Below, in pieces: positions 54,284-62,501 of a stretch of 64,000 nucleotides of DNA. Under the pieces are notes generated by a model, which was given only the letters and a program-made list of their open reading frames with translations, searched no databases and had not been told where the DNA came from. The translations under genes were made by a program, and so were the position numbers. Position 1 is the first letter of the stretch. Every line of letters begins with the position of its first letter. Source of the stretch: Acetobacteraceae bacterium (GTDB taxonomy: Bacteria; Pseudomonadota; Alphaproteobacteria; Acetobacterales; Acetobacteraceae); NCBI GenBank assembly GCA_031291725.1, contig JARLIM010000024.1, positions 1 to 64,000 on the forward strand, read 5' to 3'.

Positions 54284-55125
54284 AACTCGCCAGCTTCCGC
54301 ATCGGTGGCCGCTCTGCCTATGGCATCGTCTCGGGCGGCGGAGTGATCGATGCCGCCCGCCGACTGGCCTCGGAATTTCCCACATTGCGCACTGTCCTGG
54401 CGGCAGATGCACTCGACCGTCTGCACGCACTCGCCGATGCAGCGCCGGATTACACGCTCGATGAGATCGCATTCGACATCCCGATCCCCGAGCCGTCGAA
54501 AATCATCTGCATCGGCCGCAATTATCGCGGCCATCTGGCCGAAGCGGGGATGAAATTGCCGGACAAGCCGAGCGTGTTCATCCGCACGCTCGAATCCTTC
54601 GTCCCGCATGCAGCGCCGATCATCCGCCCCCAAGCCTCGACGGATTACGATTTCGAGGGCGAGTTATGCCTCGTCATCGGGCGCACGGCACGCCACGTGG
54701 CGCGGCAGGATGCGCTGTCCCACATCGCCGGTTACACCTGCATGAACGAGGCCTGCCTGCGCGATTTCCAGTTCACCCACTCCCTCACAGTGGGCAAGAA
54801 CTTCTATCGTTCCGGCAGTATCGGCCCGTGGATGACCACCGCCGACGCCATCCCGGACCCCACGCAGATGATGCTGCGCACCCATCTCAACGGGGTGGAG
54901 GTTCAGCACACGCAAACCGACGATCTGATTTTCGATATCCCGGAGATCATCCGCTATCTCTCGGTGCTGCTGCCGCTCAACCCCGGCGACATCATCGCCA
55001 CCGGCACGCCGGAAGGTGTCGGTTTTGCCCGCACTCCGCCGCTCTGGCTCAAACCGGGCGACGTGGTGGAGGTCGATATCAGTGGCATCGGCACGCTGCG
55101 CAATCAGGTGATCGACGAGGCTTAG
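54280..55125 (+). CDS. Fumarylacetoacetate hydrolase (FAH) family protein
   Basis: A 281-residue FAH-fold enzyme: PSKIICIGRNYRGHLAEAGMKLPDKPSVFIR, DYDFEGELCLVIGR (metal-binding Glu pair), and DIIATGTPEGVGFAR. The group includes hydrolases of fumarylpyruvate, hydratases and decarboxylases of oxo-diacids. AAGGA precedes the ATG by 9 bases. It is the last gene of the 43176-55125 operon and converges on the methyltransferase gene with a 4-base overlap. The expected product (an oxoacid) would suit the RraA- and ICL-type lyases encoded in the same locus. Confidence 0.9.
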   Translation: MKLASFRIGGRSAYGIVSGGGVIDAARRLASEFPTLRTVLAADALDRLHALADAAPDYTLDEIAFDIPIPEPSKIICIGRNYRGHLAEAGMKLPDKPSVFIRTLESFVPHAAPIIRPQASTDYDFEGELCLVIGRTARHVARQDALSHIAGYTCMNEACLRDFQFTHSLTVGKNFYRSGSIGPWMTTADAIPDPTQMMLRTHLNGVEVQHTQTDDLIFDIPEIIRYLSVLLPLNPGDIIATGTPEGVGFARTPPLWLKPGDVVEVDISGIGTLRNQVIDEA

Positions 55126-55691
55126 AGACGTCGCAGAATGGCGGGTTGTTCCACCGTGCCCAGGCCGTGCCGCAGCCCTTCGCCCAGTTGCTCCGGCCAC
55201 GCCCACTGCGCGAACAGCTCCCGCATCGCGGGAATGGCGCAGTCGAATGGCGGGCCGCCTTCCTTGCCGGTTTGCATGAACAGCACGAACAGCCGCCCAC
55301 CGGGAATGAGCCATCGCCGCAACTGCGCCTCATAGGCAGGCCAGAGTTTGGGCGGCAATGCACAGAGGCAGGTCTGATCATAAACCGCATCGAAGGGCGC
55401 ATCCGGCATCCAGCGCGTCACATCCCCCAAGATCGCACGCTCCGCCCCCAGGCGTTCGGCCTGAAAGGCAATCGCGCTGTCTGCCAGATCGAGCGCTGTC
55501 ACATCAAAGCCCTCCGCCAGCATCTCGGCAGGCTCCGGGCTGCGGCCAGCTCCGGGCACCAGCACGCGGCAGGGTGACAATTCCCCCGTGGCACGCCACG
55601 CGGCGAAGGCCGGGTTGATGTGACCGCGCTCCCAAGGGGTGGAGTTTGCCTGGAAACGGCTTTCCCAGAATTCCATCGCAGTGTTGCTCAT
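55122..55691 (-). CDS. SAM-dependent methyltransferase, thiopurine S-methyltransferase (TPMT) family
   Basis: A 189-residue class I methyltransferase: WESRFQANSTPWERGHINPAF (TPMT N-terminal signature WxxR...PWxxG), CRVLVPGAGRSPEPAEMLAEGFDVTALDLADSAI (SAM-binding motif I and the acidic residue of motif II), and FDAVYDQTCLCALPPKLW. Bacterial homologues methylate thiols, tellurite/selenite or halides. It is divergent from the ABC-F gene and apparently monocistronic. Confidence 0.87.
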   Translation of the reverse strand: MSNTAMEFWESRFQANSTPWERGHINPAFAAWRATGELSPCRVLVPGAGRSPEPAEMLAEGFDVTALDLADSAIAFQAERLGAERAILGDVTRWMPDAPFDAVYDQTCLCALPPKLWPAYEAQLRRWLIPGGRLFVLFMQTGKEGGPPFDCAIPAMRELFAQWAWPEQLGEGLRHGLGTVEQPAILRRL

Positions 55692-55841
55692 CGCTTCCTC
55701 CGGCTTTGGCCTCTGTTTGAATTACAGCATGCACGCCGATCACTCCACAGCAGGGGCGCGCAATATGGCGGGCTGCGGCGGTTCACGCCGAGGGAGAGTT
55801 GGGTATAAGCAGCCGCATATCGCTCTGATCGCCGAGGACCC

Positions 55842-57464
55842 ATGATTCGCCTGGACAACATCACGAAGCAGAACGGCACCCGTCTGGTCTTCATCGAAGC
55901 CTCGGCCGCTCTGCAAAAGGGCGAAAAGATCGGCCTCGTCGGCCCCAACGGGGCGGGCAAAACCACGCTGTTCCGCATGATCACCGGCCAGGAGGAACCC
56001 GATGAGGGTCTGATCCTGACCGATCGCGGCATCACCATCGGCTTCTTCAGCCAGGATGTGGGTGAAATGGCCGGTCGCTCGGCGGTGGCCGAAGTGATGA
56101 ACGGCGCTGGCCCGGTCAGCGAAGTGGGGGCAGAGCTGGCGGAACTTGAAGCTGCCATGGCGGACCCGGATCAGGCCGATAACCTGGACGCCATCATCGA
56201 ACGCTTCGGCGAGGTGCAGGCCCGCTTCGAGGAACTGGACGGCTACGCCCTCGACGGCCGCGCCCGCGAAGTGCTTGACGGTCTGGGCTTCAGCCAGGAG
56301 ATGATGAACGGCGATGTCGGCAAGCTCTCCGGCGGCTGGAAGATGCGCGTCGCCCTGGGCCGCATTCTGCTGATGCGCCCTGACGTGATGCTGCTCGATG
56401 AGCCGAGCAACCATTTGGATCTGGAAAGCCTGATCTGGCTGGAGCAATTCCTGGCAGGCTATGACGGCGCGCTGCTGATGACCTCGCATGATCGCGAATT
56501 CATGAACCGGGTGATCAACAAGGTCATCGAAATCGATGGCGGCACGCTGACCTCCTTCACCGGCGATTACGAATTCTACGAAGCCCAGCGCGCGCTGAAC
56601 GAAAAGCATCAACAGGCGCAATTCGAACGGCAACAGGCAATGCTGGCCAAGGAAATCAACTTCATCGAACGCTTCAAGGCCCGCGCCTCGCATGCCGCCC
56701 AGGTGCAAAGCCGGGTGAAGAAGCTCGACAAGATCGAGCGCGTCGAGCCGCCCAAGCGCCGCCAAACCGTGGCGTTCGAGTTCCGCCCTGCCCCGCGCTC
56801 GGGCGATGACGTGGCGAGCCTGAAGGGGGTTCACAAACGCTACGGCAGCAAGGTGATCTATGAGGGCCTCGATCTGCTGGTCCGCCGCAAGGAGCGCTGC
56901 TGTGTGCTCGGCGTCAATGGGGCGGGCAAATCCACCCTGCTCAAACTCGTCACCGGCACCACGGAACCCGATACCGGCAGCGTCACCCTCGGCGGCAGCG
57001 TGAAGATGGGCTATTTCGCGCAGCACGCGATGGATCTGCTCGATGGCGAGAGCACGGTGTTCGAAACGCTGGACGCCACCTTCCCGCAGGCGGGCCAAGG
57101 CACGTTGCGCACGCTGGCCGGTGCCTTCGGCTTCTCCGGCGATGAGGTGGAGAAGAAATGCCGCGTGCTCTCCGGTGGCGAGAAGGCGCGTCTGGTGATG
57201 GCGCTGATGCTGTTCGATCCGCCGAACTTCCTGGTGCTGGACGAGCCGACCAACCATTTGGACCTCGCCACGAAGGAAATGCTGATCACCGCGCTGTCGC
57301 AATTCGAAGGCACCATGCTGTTCGTCTCGCATGACCGCCACTTCCTCGCCGCCCTGTCCAACCGCGTGTTGGAACTGACGCCCGAGGGCATTCACATGTA
57401 TGACGGTGGCTACACCGAATACGTCGCCCGCACCGGCCATGAGGCACCGGGTTTGCACGCATAA
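55842..57464 (+). CDS. ABC-F family ATPase (EttA/Uup-like ribosome-associated protein)
   Basis: A 540-residue tandem ATPase without membrane helices: Walker A VGPNGAGKTTLF (G34-F44), signature LSGGWKMRVALGRIL, Walker B VMLLDEPSNHLD; then a linker with a charged coiled-coil (ERQQAMLAKEINFIERFKARASHAAQVQSRVKKLDKIERV), and the second site GVNGAGKSTLLKL, LSGGEKARLVMALML, FLVLDEPTNHLD. ABC-F proteins act on ribosomes in translation control or antibiotic protection. No resistance gene context is present, so a housekeeping role is likely. Confidence 0.92.
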   Translation: MIRLDNITKQNGTRLVFIEASAALQKGEKIGLVGPNGAGKTTLFRMITGQEEPDEGLILTDRGITIGFFSQDVGEMAGRSAVAEVMNGAGPVSEVGAELAELEAAMADPDQADNLDAIIERFGEVQARFEELDGYALDGRAREVLDGLGFSQEMMNGDVGKLSGGWKMRVALGRILLMRPDVMLLDEPSNHLDLESLIWLEQFLAGYDGALLMTSHDREFMNRVINKVIEIDGGTLTSFTGDYEFYEAQRALNEKHQQAQFERQQAMLAKEINFIERFKARASHAAQVQSRVKKLDKIERVEPPKRRQTVAFEFRPAPRSGDDVASLKGVHKRYGSKVIYEGLDLLVRRKERCCVLGVNGAGKSTLLKLVTGTTEPDTGSVTLGGSVKMGYFAQHAMDLLDGESTVFETLDATFPQAGQGTLRTLAGAFGFSGDEVEKKCRVLSGGEKARLVMALMLFDPPNFLVLDEPTNHLDLATKEMLITALSQFEGTMLFVSHDRHFLAALSNRVLELTPEGIHMYDGGYTEYVARTGHEAPGLHA

Positions 57465-57501
57465 TGGGCGATCATTCAGGGCTGAAACGTCATCGCCCGC
57501 C

Positions 57502-60500
57502 CTATGCCGCCACCCGCTCCTCGGCCATTCCGAACAGGAACTCCATATCGTCCAATTCGATGGCGGCCAAATCGCCATCCTCCGTCAGCGCAATATTGGC
57601 CAAATCCGCCTTGCGTTGCTGCAATTCCACAATCCGATCTTCCACCGTGTCGGCGGCAATCAGCTTGTAGACGAACACCGATTTCGTCTGGCCGATCCGA
57701 TGCGCACGATCCGATGCCTGATCCTCCACCGCCGGGTTCCACCACGGATCGTAATGGATCACCGTATCGGCCGATGTCAGGTTCAACCCGCGCCCGCCCG
57801 CCTTGAGGCTGATCAGGAACAGCTTCACCTCCCCGCTCTCGAACGCGCGCACCGGCTCGGCGCGATCGCGTGTGTCGCCGCGCAATTCAGCAAACGCGAT
57901 CCCGGCCTCCGCCAGACGTGGCTTGATCAGATCCAGCATTGAGGTGAATTGCGAGAACAGCAGAATGCGGCGCCCCTCGGGGATCATCTCCTCGATCATC
58001 TCCATCAGATCATCGAGCTTGCTCGACGTCTCCACCTCGCGGGCGGCGGCCAGCTTGACCAGACGTGGATCGCAGCAGACCTGGCGCAATTTCAGCAGCG
58101 CATCGAGAACCACGATCTGGCTCTGTGCGGCATCGAGGCCGGCGATCTGTTCGCGCACCTTCTCATACAGCGTGCCACGGATGGTGTCGTAGAGTTCGCG
58201 CTGCTCGGCGGCCAGATTGATCCGGCGCAGAATGGTGTGCTTGGGCGGCAGATCGGTCGCCACATCCGCCTTCGTCCGCCGCAACAGAAACGGCTTGATC
58301 CGCCGCGCCAGATGCACCCGGCGCACATTGTCGTTGTTCTTCTCAATCGGCGTGCGGAATCGCTTTGTGAAGGTTTTGCGATCCCCCAACAGGCCCGGCA
58401 TCAGGAAGGCGAATTCCGACCACAACTCGCCCAGATGATTCTCAATCGGCGTGCCCGACAGACAGAGCCGGTGGCGGGTGGTGAGTTGGCAGACGGCTTT
58501 GGTCGCTTTCGACTCTGGGCTTTTGATCACCTGCGCCTCATCCAGCACCACCAGATGCCAAGGGATGAGCTGCATCTCCTCGATATCGCGCGTCAGCACG
58601 GTGTAGGTGGTCAGCACCACATGCACGCCCTCCAACGCGGCGCGCAGCGCGTGGCGTTCCTGGCCGTGCAGGGTGATGGTGGTCAGATGCGGGGCGAATT
58701 TCTTCAACTCGCCCTGCCAATTCGCAACCAGACTGGTCGGCAGCACGATCAGCACCGGACGATCCAGTCGGCCCTGCGCCTGTTCGATGGCGATATGCGC
58801 AATGGTCTGTGCGGTTTTGCCCAGGCCCATATCGTCGGCCAGGAAGCCGCCCAGATGATGGCTGCGCAGATGTTGCAGCCAATCCACGCCCTGCTGCTGA
58901 TACGGGCGCAACGTGGCGCGAAACTCTGGCGGAATAACAGCGGGCGCAATCTCCGCCGTGTCACGAAACCGCGCCGTATAGGCGGCAATCGCGTCGGCAT
59001 TCTCCCAGCGTGTGGTGAGCAGATCCTCCAGATCCAACACGCTCGCCACTTCGGCCTCTTCCAGCACCAACATGCCGTCATCGCGGCGCTGGGCGGTGGC
59101 AAGCAGGTCTTCCATCACCGTCAGCAACCGGCGAATGCGATCGGCGGGCAGTTTCAGAATGCGGCCATCTTCGAGGCTGGTGATCAATTCACCATCGACA
59201 ATCTGTGCGGCATCCATGCCGCCGCATTCCAACAGACGGGAGAGGATCGGCAGCATGGCCGTGCGCTTGCCGTCGATATCGATGCCGAAATCCAGCGAGA
59301 AACTGCCGCTGTCCGCGTCCGCCACCCGCACATCGTAATCGCCGACATTCTGCACTGCGACAGGGCCGAACGCCGCATCGATCTCGGCGCGCCAGCCCAA
59401 AGCCTGCAAGGCAGGCACCCGCTCGGCGATGAAAATCTGCCAGCGCTCCGCCGCATCGCGACCGCGATGAACGAACACCATGCGGCCTTTGGCCCCGGCC
59501 TGCTCGGAAATCCGCATCTCGACGAAACCATCCTGGCGCAGCAACTCCAACGCCGCCGCCTCCGCCGCCCGGTCACGCCGCACGAAGCTCTGCTGGCCTT
59601 TCACGTCGCTCACCTGCCGGGCGGCGATGAATTGCCGCTCATCCTCCGGCGTGGTGATGGTGCCGTCATAGTCGAAATCCAGCATCAGCGCGTCGATCTG
59701 CATCATGTGGCCGAACGGGTCGGGATAGTTCATTTGCCGAAGACGCAGCACCACGGTGAGCGGTCGCTCCAGAATCACCGGCGCGACGGCATTGATCACC
59801 GGCGGGGCTTTCGGCTCCGGCGGGCGCACACTGGGGCGGAATTTCGCGGGCTTCAGCGGTGGGGGCGTGGCGCGTTGGAAGGTGGGATGTGAGCGCGGGG
59901 CGTTGTCGCGCAGGGGACGCAACGGAGCGACTGGCGTGGCAGTCGGTGCCGCCGCGCGCACCGCCACCTGACGCAGCCGCACGCGGCCGATTTCGCCGGT
60001 TGCCGCATCGACATACCACGGCCCGGCATCGCCCAGGATCACCGCCGATTTCGGCGGCAGATCGGGCGGCGTGTTGGCCTGGAAAATCCGCTCGGCCCCC
60101 AACACCAGCTTCTTGCCGGTGGCCGCCCAGCGCGCCCGACCAATTCGCCCCAACAGCCCAAGCACGGAGGTGACGTTGTTGGGGGCGACGGGCGTGCGGC
60201 TGGCCTCTCCACTGCCGAGCAGCTTGGCCATCATGCGGGTGGTCTCACTGCTGGAGCGTGCCGCCAGCACGCGCGATGGCGTGGTGGGCTCGACGCGGCC
60301 GCTGCGCTCACCGATCAGAATGCAGGTGACGAAACAGGCATGCGGCGGCTCACCCGGCGAGAGCTCAAACACCAGATTCTGCCGCTCCTCATTCGCCACT
60401 TCCGTCAGCCCGGCCATCGGTGAGACGGCGGCGGGGGTGGCTTTGCGCAGCGAGGGGAAGCGATCGAGGGCGGCCAGTGCCCCCGCCGCCAGATGCGAGC

Positions 60501-60729
60501 AGCCGGATTGTCCGCAGCTGCATGTGTTGTTGAACACCACGCGATGGCCCATCGATTGCGGGATGATCGTGCCGGTGAAGTGCTGCCCGGCACTTTCCAC
60601 CGACACCCCAATCGACTCCTCGTTCAATGTCAGCTTCACCGCGCCGAGCAGCGCCAGCGAGCGCCCGCGCGTGAGCGCCTTGGCGTCGAAGATTCGGTTG
60701 AGATCCTGGGACGAAAACAAAGTCAGCAT
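57502..60729 (-). CDS. SNF2-family DNA helicase/ATPase with N-terminal SWIM zinc finger
   Basis: A 1075-residue protein. A SWIM finger lies at C70, C72, C77 and H79 (CSCGQSGCSH). A Pro-rich linker spans ~270-310, and a bacterial SNF2-associated region extends to ~600. The SNF2 core has DDMGLGKTAQT near residue 635, LDEAQ near 728, and a helicase C domain ending in DPWWNPAVEDQASDRAHRIGQT (~residues 990-1015). It is a RapA/HepA-like DNA translocase of unknown target. No methylase, nuclease or other defence gene is adjacent, so a defence-system role is unsupported. It apparently stands alone. Confidence 0.9.
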   Translation of the reverse strand: MLTLFSSQDLNRIFDAKALTRGRSLALLGAVKLTLNEESIGVSVESAGQHFTGTIIPQSMGHRVVFNNTCSCGQSGCSHLAAGALAALDRFPSLRKATPAAVSPMAGLTEVANEERQNLVFELSPGEPPHACFVTCILIGERSGRVEPTTPSRVLAARSSSETTRMMAKLLGSGEASRTPVAPNNVTSVLGLLGRIGRARWAATGKKLVLGAERIFQANTPPDLPPKSAVILGDAGPWYVDAATGEIGRVRLRQVAVRAAAPTATPVAPLRPLRDNAPRSHPTFQRATPPPLKPAKFRPSVRPPEPKAPPVINAVAPVILERPLTVVLRLRQMNYPDPFGHMMQIDALMLDFDYDGTITTPEDERQFIAARQVSDVKGQQSFVRRDRAAEAAALELLRQDGFVEMRISEQAGAKGRMVFVHRGRDAAERWQIFIAERVPALQALGWRAEIDAAFGPVAVQNVGDYDVRVADADSGSFSLDFGIDIDGKRTAMLPILSRLLECGGMDAAQIVDGELITSLEDGRILKLPADRIRRLLTVMEDLLATAQRRDDGMLVLEEAEVASVLDLEDLLTTRWENADAIAAYTARFRDTAEIAPAVIPPEFRATLRPYQQQGVDWLQHLRSHHLGGFLADDMGLGKTAQTIAHIAIEQAQGRLDRPVLIVLPTSLVANWQGELKKFAPHLTTITLHGQERHALRAALEGVHVVLTTYTVLTRDIEEMQLIPWHLVVLDEAQVIKSPESKATKAVCQLTTRHRLCLSGTPIENHLGELWSEFAFLMPGLLGDRKTFTKRFRTPIEKNNDNVRRVHLARRIKPFLLRRTKADVATDLPPKHTILRRINLAAEQRELYDTIRGTLYEKVREQIAGLDAAQSQIVVLDALLKLRQVCCDPRLVKLAAAREVETSSKLDDLMEMIEEMIPEGRRILLFSQFTSMLDLIKPRLAEAGIAFAELRGDTRDRAEPVRAFESGEVKLFLISLKAGGRGLNLTSADTVIHYDPWWNPAVEDQASDRAHRIGQTKSVFVYKLIAADTVEDRIVELQQRKADLANIALTEDGDLAAIELDDMEFLFGMAEERVAA

Positions 60730-60957
60730 CAGAACATCGCGGCTTTCGGGGCTGGAAGGGCGGCAGAATCACGGGGCCCAGCTTGTAGCAGATGAAATCC
60801 GCCACGTCCGGTCCTGCATCCACGTTTGTTTTGCCCGCGCCCGCTTGCTGATGCCGACAATGGCCGACACCGCCCCGCCATGTCGCGCGTCTCCCCACTG
60901 CACGCATCGTTGGCGGGATGGATCGGCCATGTGCGCGTGATGGATGATGACGTCATC

Positions 60958-61065
60958 GGCACCTTGCCGCAGGGGCTGGCATGCATGGCGGTGGTGCTGG
61001 CGCTGTCCACCCCGTCCTTCCCCTATTTCGAACGTCCGGCGCAAAATTGGCTGAAACAACTGCCT
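60958..61065 (+). pseudogene. Possible C-terminal remnant of an acyltransferase-3 (OafA-like) membrane protein; rest of the 60730-61127 gap empty
   Basis: The 398-base gap between the SNF2 gene and the binding-protein gene has no convincing intact gene. One frame (60958-61065) reads GTLPQGLACMAVVLALSTPS followed by FPYFERPAQNWLKQLP, which resembles the last helix and FxERP-type end of acyltransferase-3 proteins (SYRFxERPxxRWL). No upstream part of that family is visible, so it would be a decayed tail. The resemblance is short and could be chance. Confidence 0.3.
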
Positions 61066-61127
61066 ATTCACACACCTCGTCCTCGCGCTAGCCTCCTGAT
61101 ACAAAATCAAAAAGGGAGGAGGACACT

Positions 61128-62342
61128 ATGAGTTCCTTGCAGATCGGTCGCCGTACACTCTTGGCCGGCACCGCAGGTTTGGCCACCGCCGCCCCATTCC
61201 GTCGGCTGCGTGCGGCGGAGGTTGGCCCGGTGCGCATTGGCATTCTCAACGACGAAAACGGCCCCTATGCCGCATCCTCCGGCAGCGGCTCGGTGCTCGC
61301 CGCCCGCATGGCGATTGCCGATTTCGGCCCCACCGTGCTGGGCCGCCCGATTGAGATCGTGCATGGCGATACGCTCAACAAGCCAGACGTTGCCTCCGCC
61401 ATCGCCCGGCGCTGGTTCGACGAGATGGATGTGGACATGATCACCGATCTGCCCGTCACCCCGATTGCCGCGGCCGTGCAGCAAGTGGCGGTGCAGAAGG
61501 GCCGCTCGGTGATCATCACCGCGGCGGCGGTGACGGAGTTTACCTCCAAAGCCTGCGCGCCCACCTCCATCCATTGGGCCGACGATACCCACGCACTGAC
61601 CACCGGCGTGGTCCGCCCCATCGTGCAGCATGGTGGCAAAAGCTGGTTTTTCATCACGGTGGACATGGCGTTCGGCACCGCGTTGGAGAAGGAATCAGCC
61701 GCCATCATCGAAGCCGGCGGTGGTAAATTCCTCGGCTCTGCGCGCTTCCCCCTGGGCGCCACCGATTTCTCGTCGATGATTCTGCAAGCGCAGAATTCCG
61801 GTGCGGACGTGATCGGTCTGGCGGCGGTGGGGGGTGAGTTGGTCAACCTGATCAAGCAGGCCAATGAATTTGGCATCACGCATGGCGGCAAGCAGACCTT
61901 GGCGGGCTTCCTGATCTATCTGACCGATATCCACGCCTTGGGGCTGGACGTCGCCAACAGCTTCATCCTGCCGTCCAGTTTCTATTGGGATCAGAACGAT
62001 CAAGCGCGCGCATGGTCCAAGCGGTTCTTCGCCGAACAGAAGGCAATACCGACACGCAGTCAGGCGACGATCTATTCGGTCACGACGCATTTCCTGAAAT
62101 CGATGGCCCACGCAGGCACCCGCGACCCGCTGGCGGTCAACAAGGCGATGCGCGCGCTGCCGGCAGAATATCACGGCAACCCGACCACCATCCGCGCCGA
62201 TGGCCGCGCGCTGTATAACGTCTCGCTCTATAAGGTTAAAAGCAAGGCGGAGAGTAAAATGCCGTGGGATTACTACCAGTTGCAAGGCACGATGCCCGCC
62301 TCTGAAGCGTTCCAGGCGATGACGCCGAGTTGCGCCAGCTAA
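61128..62342 (+). CDS. Periplasmic binding protein, LivK/AmiC-like (Peripla_BP_6) family
   Basis: A 404-residue binding protein. The N-terminus (SLQIGRRTLLAGTAGLATAAPFRRLRAAEV) has a twin-arginine-type signal. The mature part has VRIGILNDENGPYAASSGSGSVLAARMAI, DVDMITDLPVTPIAAAVQQVA and KSWFFITVDMAFGTALEKES, as in branched-amino-acid/amide receptors. GGAGGAGG lies just upstream of the ATG. No permease or ATPase gene follows in the window; it may be an orphan or serve a transporter elsewhere. Its position before the P450 gene may mean it captures the P450 substrate. Confidence 0.88.
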   Translation: MSSLQIGRRTLLAGTAGLATAAPFRRLRAAEVGPVRIGILNDENGPYAASSGSGSVLAARMAIADFGPTVLGRPIEIVHGDTLNKPDVASAIARRWFDEMDVDMITDLPVTPIAAAVQQVAVQKGRSVIITAAAVTEFTSKACAPTSIHWADDTHALTTGVVRPIVQHGGKSWFFITVDMAFGTALEKESAAIIEAGGGKFLGSARFPLGATDFSSMILQAQNSGADVIGLAAVGGELVNLIKQANEFGITHGGKQTLAGFLIYLTDIHALGLDVANSFILPSSFYWDQNDQARAWSKRFFAEQKAIPTRSQATIYSVTTHFLKSMAHAGTRDPLAVNKAMRALPAEYHGNPTTIRADGRALYNVSLYKVKSKAESKMPWDYYQLQGTMPASEAFQAMTPSCAS

Positions 62343-62359
62343 ACCGCATCCTTCCATAT

Positions 62360-62446
62360 CGTCATGGCGCGCGCAGTGTTGCAATCCAGGAGGAACGTCA
62401 AGCGACTCCTGGAGTACCACGGCGGCGGCACCGCCGCGCAATGACG
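62360..62446. repeat. Palindromic intergenic repeat with nested hairpins
   Basis: The outer arms CGTCATGGCGCG (62360-62371) and CGCGCAATGACG (62435-62446) pair with one mismatch. Inside are CCAGGAG/CTCCTGG (62386-62392 and 62406-62412) and a GGCGGCGG/CCGCCGC stem. The end motif matches the 22-bp palindrome at 13242-13263, so both look like members of one intergenic repeat family. It lies between the binding-protein gene stop and the P450 gene start. Confidence 0.6.
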
Positions 62447-62501
62447 AGGGGGGATATCGGCTACAGCCGAATTCACAACGATAAAACCGGGATGTTGTCC
62501 G

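Noticed and set aside
57949-59892. Long plus-strand open frame over the SNF2 gene
   Set aside because: No motif, overlaps the helicase core read on the minus strand.
57502-60729. SNF2 helicase as part of an anti-phage defence system
   Set aside because: No neighbouring nuclease, methylase, PLD or other defence gene; the gene stands alone between an ABC-F gene and a binding-protein gene.
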